A stretch of DNA of 35,587 nucleotides from Modestobacter excelsi (lineage in GTDB: Bacteria > Actinomycetota > Actinomycetes > Mycobacteriales > Geodermatophilaceae), in NCBI RefSeq assembly GCF_005930495.1, contig NZ_SJEX01000054.1, positions 1 to 35,587 of the forward strand, read 5' to 3'. This document shows, piece by piece, positions 31,752-35,587 of the stretch (positions are counted from its first letter, which is position 1; each line of letters opens with the position of its first letter). A program made the position numbers and the translations under genes. The notes under the pieces were generated by a model. It worked only from the letters and a program-made list of their open reading frames with translations, was not told where the DNA came from and searched no databases.

Positions 31752-33545
31752 CTACCGCTGGTAGAGGGCCTCCACCTCGTCGCCGTACTCCTTCATCACC
31801 ACACCGCGCTTGAGCTTGAGGCTCGGGGTCAGCGTGCCGTTCTCCTCGGTGAAGTCGACCCCGAGCACCCGGTACTTCCTGATCGCCTCGGCGTGGGAGA
31901 CCGCCTTGTTGGCCTCGGCGACGGCGTTGTCCAGCTCGGCGCGCAGGTCCGCGTCGTCCCGCAGCTGCTCGGGGGTGAGCTGCTCGTCCTTGCCCCTGCT
32001 CCTCAGCCAGGCCGGCAGCGCCTCGACGTCGAGCGTCACCAGCGCGCCGATGAACGGCCGCTGGTCGCCGACGACGATGCACTGGCTGACCAGCTTGTGG
32101 GCGCGCAACCGGTCCTCCAGCACCGCGGGGGCGACGTTCTTGCCGCCGGCGGTCACCAGGATCTCCTTCTTGCGCCCGGTGATCCGCAGGAAGCCCTGGG
32201 CGTCGAGCTCACCGATGTCGCCGGTGTGGAACCACCGGTCGGCGTCGATCGCCTCGCGGGTGGCCGCCTCGTTCCGCCAGTAGCCGCGCATCACGACGCC
32301 GCCGCGGAGCAGCACCTCGCCGTCGTCGGCGATGGCGGCGTCCACGCCGGGCAGCGGCCGCCCGACGGTGCCGATCCGGAGGGCCGCGTCGTGGTTGACC
32401 GCGGCGGCGGCGGTGGTCTCGGTCAGGCCGTAGCCCTCGAAGACGGTGACCCCGATGCCGCGGAAGAAGTGGCCGAGCCGCTCACCCAGCGGCGCGCCAC
32501 CGGAGATCGCGCCCTTGCAGCGGCCGCCGATGGCGGTCCGCAGCTTGCCGTAGACCAGCTTGTCGAACAGCGCGTGCTGGGCGCGCAGCAGCAGGCCCGG
32601 GCCGCCGGTGTCCTGGGCGCGGGACCAGTCGACGGCGACCTGCGCGGCCCGGTCGAAGACCTTCCCCTTGCCGCCCTCGTCGGCGCTGGCCTTGGCGCTG
32701 TTGTAGACCTTCTCGAACACCCGCGGCACGGCGAGCAGGAACGTGGGCTGGAACCGACCGAGGTCGCCGAGCAGGTCCTTCACGTCGGGGGTGTGCCCGA
32801 GCACGACCCGGTTCTGCAGGGCCCCGATCTCCAGCACGCGGGCGAGCACGTGCGCCAGCGGGATGAACAGCAGCAGCGAGGCGTCGGCGTTGAGGTGGTC
32901 GCGCAGCAGGCTGATGCCGTTGCGGATCTCGAACAGGAAGTTGGCGTGGGTGAGCTCGCAGCCCTTCGGCCGGCCCGTCGTCCCGCTGGTGTAGATCAGC
33001 GTCGCCAGGCTGGCCGAGGTCAGCGTCGCCCGCCGGGCGGTCAGCACGTCGTCGGGCACGTCGGCGCCGGTGGTGCTGAGGGTCTCCAGCGCGCCGTCCT
33101 CGATGACCCACACCGATCCCAGTTCCGGTGCCTCGTCGCGCACCGAGTCGACCGCGGCGGCGTGCTCGGCGGTCTCGACGACCAGCGCCCGGGCGCCGGA
33201 GTCGGACAGGATCCAGGCGATCTGGTCGGGGCTGGAGGTCTCGTACACCGGCACGACGACGGCGCCGGCGGTCCAGATGGCGAAGTCCAGGACGGTCCAC
33301 TCGTACCGGGTCTTGGCCAGCAGGCCGACCCGGTCGCCCGGCTCCACGCCCGCGGCGACCAGCCCCTTGGCGACGCCGGACACCTGCCGGGCGAACTCGG
33401 CGTAGGTGACGTCCTCCCAGCGACCGTTGCGCTGGACGCGCAGCCCGACGGCGTCGGGGTGCTCGGCCGCGTTGAGCGCGACCATGTCCGTCAGGGCGTC
33501 GTCGGGCCCCACGGTGGCGGTGGGGGGAACGCTCAGCTCGCGCAC
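31752..33545 (-). CDS. Long-chain fatty-acid-CoA ligase, FadD15-like
   Basis: AMP-forming acyl-CoA synthetase of 597 residues activating long-chain fatty acids. The P-loop LIYTSGTTGRPKGCELTHAN, the GYGLTETTAAAAV motif and the hinge WFHTGDIGELDAQGFLRITGRKKEILVTAGGKNVAP are complete, with the catalytic lysine near the C-terminus (ENGTLTPSLKLKR). GTG 33543-33545 follows AGAGGA six bases upstream; the longer frame beyond it is shadow. Divergent from the SRPBCC operon. The order PimB' - FadD15 - SRPBCC matches Rv2188c-Rv2187-Rv2185c as I recall it. Confidence 0.93.
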   Translation of the reverse strand: MRELSVPPTATVGPDDALTDMVALNAAEHPDAVGLRVQRNGRWEDVTYAEFARQVSGVAKGLVAAGVEPGDRVGLLAKTRYEWTVLDFAIWTAGAVVVPVYETSSPDQIAWILSDSGARALVVETAEHAAAVDSVRDEAPELGSVWVIEDGALETLSTTGADVPDDVLTARRATLTSASLATLIYTSGTTGRPKGCELTHANFLFEIRNGISLLRDHLNADASLLLFIPLAHVLARVLEIGALQNRVVLGHTPDVKDLLGDLGRFQPTFLLAVPRVFEKVYNSAKASADEGGKGKVFDRAAQVAVDWSRAQDTGGPGLLLRAQHALFDKLVYGKLRTAIGGRCKGAISGGAPLGERLGHFFRGIGVTVFEGYGLTETTAAAAVNHDAALRIGTVGRPLPGVDAAIADDGEVLLRGGVVMRGYWRNEAATREAIDADRWFHTGDIGELDAQGFLRITGRKKEILVTAGGKNVAPAVLEDRLRAHKLVSQCIVVGDQRPFIGALVTLDVEALPAWLRSRGKDEQLTPEQLRDDADLRAELDNAVAEANKAVSHAEAIRKYRVLGVDFTEENGTLTPSLKLKRGVVMKEYGDEVEALYQR

Positions 33546-33707
33546 GCCGGTCCTCTCTGCGCGCCCTGCCCGAGGCGCCGTCGCCTCCGGCCCGGACGGG
33601 GGTCGGTCCGCCAATCTAGCGCGCTCGGGCGACGGGGCAGCAGGCCAGCGCCCACCCGGGCGGGGCAGCCGCCCCACGCTCCGGCCGGGGCGGGGGTGGG
33701 CAGCGAC

Positions 33708-33713
33708 TACCCT
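33708..33713 (+). promoter_or_regulatory. -10 box of the SRPBCC-ArsA operon, probable leaderless start
   Basis: TACCCT ends seven bases before ATG 33721; no ribosome site lies between (CCCGCCC). Confidence 0.5.
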
Positions 33714-33720
33714 CCCGCCC

Positions 33721-34152
33721 ATGGCCGACCAGTCCACCCAGTCGATCGTCATCGACGCGCCTGCGGCCGCGGTCATGGCCGTCATCGCCGACTTCCCCGC
33801 CTATCCCAGCTGGGTCTCGGCGGCCAAGCAGGTCGAGGTGCTCGAGCCAGGGCCCGACGGGCGGGCCCGCCGGGTGCACTTCGTGCTGGACGCCGGTGCG
33901 GTGAAGGACGACTACGTCCTGGACTACACCTGGGACGGCGACCGCCGGGTGGACTGGACGCTCGTCCGGGGCCAGATGCAGAAGAAGCAGGACGGCTCCT
34001 ACGTCCTGGCCGAGTCCGCCGGTTCCACCACCGTCACCTACACGATCGCCATCGACCTGACGATCCCCATGCTCGGGCTCATCAAGCGCAAGGCGGAGAA
34101 GGTCATCCTCGACACCGCGCTCAAGGAGCTCAAGAAGCGCGTCGAGGTCTGA
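33721..34152 (+). CDS. SRPBCC (START/polyketide cyclase-like) lipid-binding protein
   Basis: A 143-residue SRPBCC-fold protein: TQSIVIDAPAAAVMAVIADF at the first strand and helix, YPSWVSAAKQVEVLE, central strands with YVLDYTWDGDRRVDWTLV, and a long C-terminal helix with IKRKAEKVILDTALKELKKRVEV. It may bind a lipid or other hydrophobic ligand; function unknown. ATG 33721 is supported by TACCCT seven bases upstream. First of a three-gene operon (SRPBCC, ArsA-like, Rv2183c-like); the next gene begins 6 bases after its stop. Confidence 0.88.
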   Translation: MADQSTQSIVIDAPAAAVMAVIADFPAYPSWVSAAKQVEVLEPGPDGRARRVHFVLDAGAVKDDYVLDYTWDGDRRVDWTLVRGQMQKKQDGSYVLAESAGSTTVTYTIAIDLTIPMLGLIKRKAEKVILDTALKELKKRVEV

Positions 34153-34157
34153 GCCGC

Positions 34158-35303
34158 GTGCAGATCCTCCTCGTCACCGGCCCCGGCGGCGCCGGCAGCT
34201 CGACGGTGGCGGCCGCCACCGCGCTGCGGCTGGTCGGCGCCGGCTCCCGCTGCGTGCTGCTCACCCCGCGCCCGCCGCGCGTCGACCTCGCCGACGCCGT
34301 GCGGGTGGACGTCGTCGGCGCCCAGCCCGCGCTCGAGCAGCTGTGGGCCCGGCACGCCGCAGCGCTGGCCGGCGCGGTGCCGATGGTGACCGTCCCCCCG
34401 GCGACGTCCGTCGTCCCGGTGCCCGGGGTGGTGGAGTTCGCGCTGCTGGCCGCGCTGGGGGGGCACGCCCGCAGCGGGGACGTCGACGTCGTCGTCCTGG
34501 ACGCCGGTCCGGCGCCGGCCGCCACCGCCCTGCTCGCGCTGCCCGGTGCGCTGCGCTGGTGGCTCGGGCAGGCCGCGCCCACCCGGCTGCGGGTGCTCGC
34601 GACGCTCCGCGCGGCCGCGACGCCGGGTCGACCCGGGGTGGCCGCCGGACTTCTGGCCGGGGCGGCCGGCGTGGAGGAGCTGCTGGACGCCGCGCCGCTC
34701 ACCGACCCGGCCGCGACGGCCGTCCACCTGGTGGTGCCGCCCACCGCGGACGCCGCGGACACCGTGCAGGACACGGCCACCGTGCTGGGCGTCCTCGGGC
34801 AGCGGATCGCCTCGGTCACCGTCTGCCGGGTGCTGCCGGCGGGGTCAGGGGGGTGGTGGGCGCAGCGGGCCGCCGTGCAGGCAGCGGCGCTGCGCCGGGT
34901 GTGTGAGCTCACCGGCCCGGTGCGCGAGGTCGCCGAGCAGGCCGTCGCGCCCGCGTCGGTCGCCGACCTGCAGCGGCTGGACGCCGCCGTCCCCGAGGCC
35001 GTCGTCCAGCCGACCGCCCCGGCCGCGCCGCGCCGGGCGGACGGCGGGTGGGTGCTCGACCTCCCGCTGCCCTTCGTCCGGCGCGGGCAGGTGGAGCTGA
35101 CCCGCTGGGACGACGACCTGGTGGTGACCGCCGCCGGCGTGCGCCGCTCGTTGCCGCTGGACGCACTGCTGCGCCGCTGCACCGTCGCCGGGGGCTCGCT
35201 GACCGACCCCGGGACGGCCGCCGCGACGCTCCGGGTGCGGTTCACCCCCGACCCGGCCCAGTGGCCGGCCGGACTGCTCGACGCCCAGGGGAGCCGACGA
35301 TGA
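34158..35303 (+). CDS. ArsA/GET3-like protein with degenerate Walker A
   Basis: A 381-residue protein with the layout of the ArsA/GET3 family (cf. Rv2184c). The N-terminal P-loop region reads GPGGAGSST (residues 8-16) in place of GKGGVGKTT: both the signature lysine and the Walker A lysine are lost. The Walker B-like strand is VDVVVLDAGPAP. About residues 320-381 form the C-terminal beta-rich segment seen in actinobacterial ArsA-like proteins (GGWVLDLPLPFVRRGQVELTR). ATPase activity is doubtful; a scaffold role with a partner subunit is an alternative. Starts 6 bases after SRPBCC and overlaps the next gene (ATGA). Confidence 0.8.
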   Translation: MQILLVTGPGGAGSSTVAAATALRLVGAGSRCVLLTPRPPRVDLADAVRVDVVGAQPALEQLWARHAAALAGAVPMVTVPPATSVVPVPGVVEFALLAALGGHARSGDVDVVVLDAGPAPAATALLALPGALRWWLGQAAPTRLRVLATLRAAATPGRPGVAAGLLAGAAGVEELLDAAPLTDPAATAVHLVVPPTADAADTVQDTATVLGVLGQRIASVTVCRVLPAGSGGWWAQRAAVQAAALRRVCELTGPVREVAEQAVAPASVADLQRLDAAVPEAVVQPTAPAAPRRADGGWVLDLPLPFVRRGQVELTRWDDDLVVTAAGVRRSLPLDALLRRCTVAGGSLTDPGTAAATLRVRFTPDPAQWPAGLLDAQGSRR

Positions 35304-35587
35304 CGACACCAGGCCCGGACTGGGTCGAGCAGGCCCGCCGGTTCGCCGCCGGGCTGGCCGCGGAGCACGCGGGCGGCGCCGGCCTGTCCGACGTCCTCGG
35401 CGACCTGATCGGCGGGCGCAGCGCACCCGGCGACGCCACCGGGCGCGGCACCGAGTGCCGGTCCTGCCCGCTGTGCGCCGGGCTGGCCGCGCTGCGCGGA
35501 CACCGGCCCGACCTGCTGGAGGCGCTGGCGGACGTGCTGACCAGCGCCGCCACGGCGCTGCGCAGCACCGCGCGCCCGACCCCGGAC
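35300..35587 (+). CDS. Rv2183c-like protein, partial (3' end outside window)
   Basis: The first 96 codons of a gene cut by the window end. An Ala-rich N-terminus (WVEQARRFAAGLAAEHAG) precedes a CxxCxxC motif, C53/C56/C59 in ECRSCPLCAGL, then a helix RPDLLEALADVLTSAATALR. Cysteine spacing suggests metal binding; function unknown. ATG 35300 overlaps the stop of the ArsA-like gene (ATGA), so the two are coupled. No domain family is claimed with confidence. Confidence 0.7.
   Translation, partial: MTTPGPDWVEQARRFAAGLAAEHAGGAGLSDVLGDLIGGRSAPGDATGRGTECRSCPLCAGLAALRGHRPDLLEALADVLTSAATALRSTARPTPD

Noticed and set aside
1-35587. Search for CRISPR, insertion sequences, prophage, toxin-antitoxin or defence genes
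   Set aside because: No spaced direct repeats, transposase, integrase or paired small toxin genes were seen; gene content is conserved core chromosome throughout.

Overview
The window is a dense stretch of very GC-rich chromosome with short intergenic gaps, many GTG starts and many 4-base stop/start overlaps, so it comes from an actinobacterium. Gene content and order match what I remember of the Mycobacterium tuberculosis block Rv2216 down to Rv2183c: TIGR01777 epimerase, dlaT/sucB, pepB, gcvT, DUF3043, erpA-like, asnB, ctaC, ctaF, qcrBAC, ctaE, trpD, DEDDh/UvrC-like exonuclease, NlpC/P60, pimB', fadD15, SRPBCC, ArsA-like, Rv2183c-like. The style (no mycolate genes, extra lpdA, DUF3618/DUF4235/YihY stress cluster, an interspersed GC-rich hairpin repeat) suggests a Geodermatophilaceae-like or related lineage; that family assignment is inference from memory. 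No tRNA, rRNA, CRISPR array, insertion sequence or prophage was seen. This is core chromosome, not an island.

Layout. 1-6.0 kb: a membrane Ser/Thr kinase converges on a TIGR01777 epimerase; then lpdA-sucB (minus), the E3 and E2 parts of the 2-oxoacid dehydrogenase complex, ending in two strong hairpins. 6.1-9.3 kb: a small hypothetical gene, pepA and gcvT, the last two divergent. 9.3-11.1 kb: a minus-strand envelope cluster DUF3618-DUF4235-YihY behind a possible stress-sigma promoter. 11.2-13.8 kb: a small ORF, an aldo/keto reductase, DUF3043 and the Fe-S carrier erpA. 13.9-16.8 kb: a minus operon of membrane protein, DUF3817, asnB and a small lipoprotein. 17.1-23.2 kb: the respiratory bcc-aa3 block, ctaC-ctaF (plus) facing ctaE-qcrC-qcrA-qcrB (minus); ctaD is not in the window. 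23.4-27.2 kb: a degenerate receiver protein with trpD, then an exonuclease/GIY-YIG protein coupled to a stand-alone Lrp ligand-binding domain. 27.4-31.7 kb: a Cys-motif protein, a ydaO-type c-di-AMP riboswitch before an NlpC/P60 hydrolase, then an M48 protease coupled to a PimB'-like mannosyltransferase. 31.7-35.6 kb: FadD15-like acyl-CoA synthetase divergent from SRPBCC, ArsA-like and Rv2183c-like genes, the last cut by the window end.

Three signals cut across gene boundaries. First, a roughly 58-base GC-rich imperfect palindrome occurs at four gene 3' ends and supplies the last codons of two proteins. Second, at least ten genes have a TANNNT box 6-8 bases before the start codon, the signature of leaderless transcription. 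Third, short upstream ORFs ending in an ATGA or GTGA overlap precede several genes, most convincingly the M48 protease. The riboswitch is the clearest regulatory RNA.
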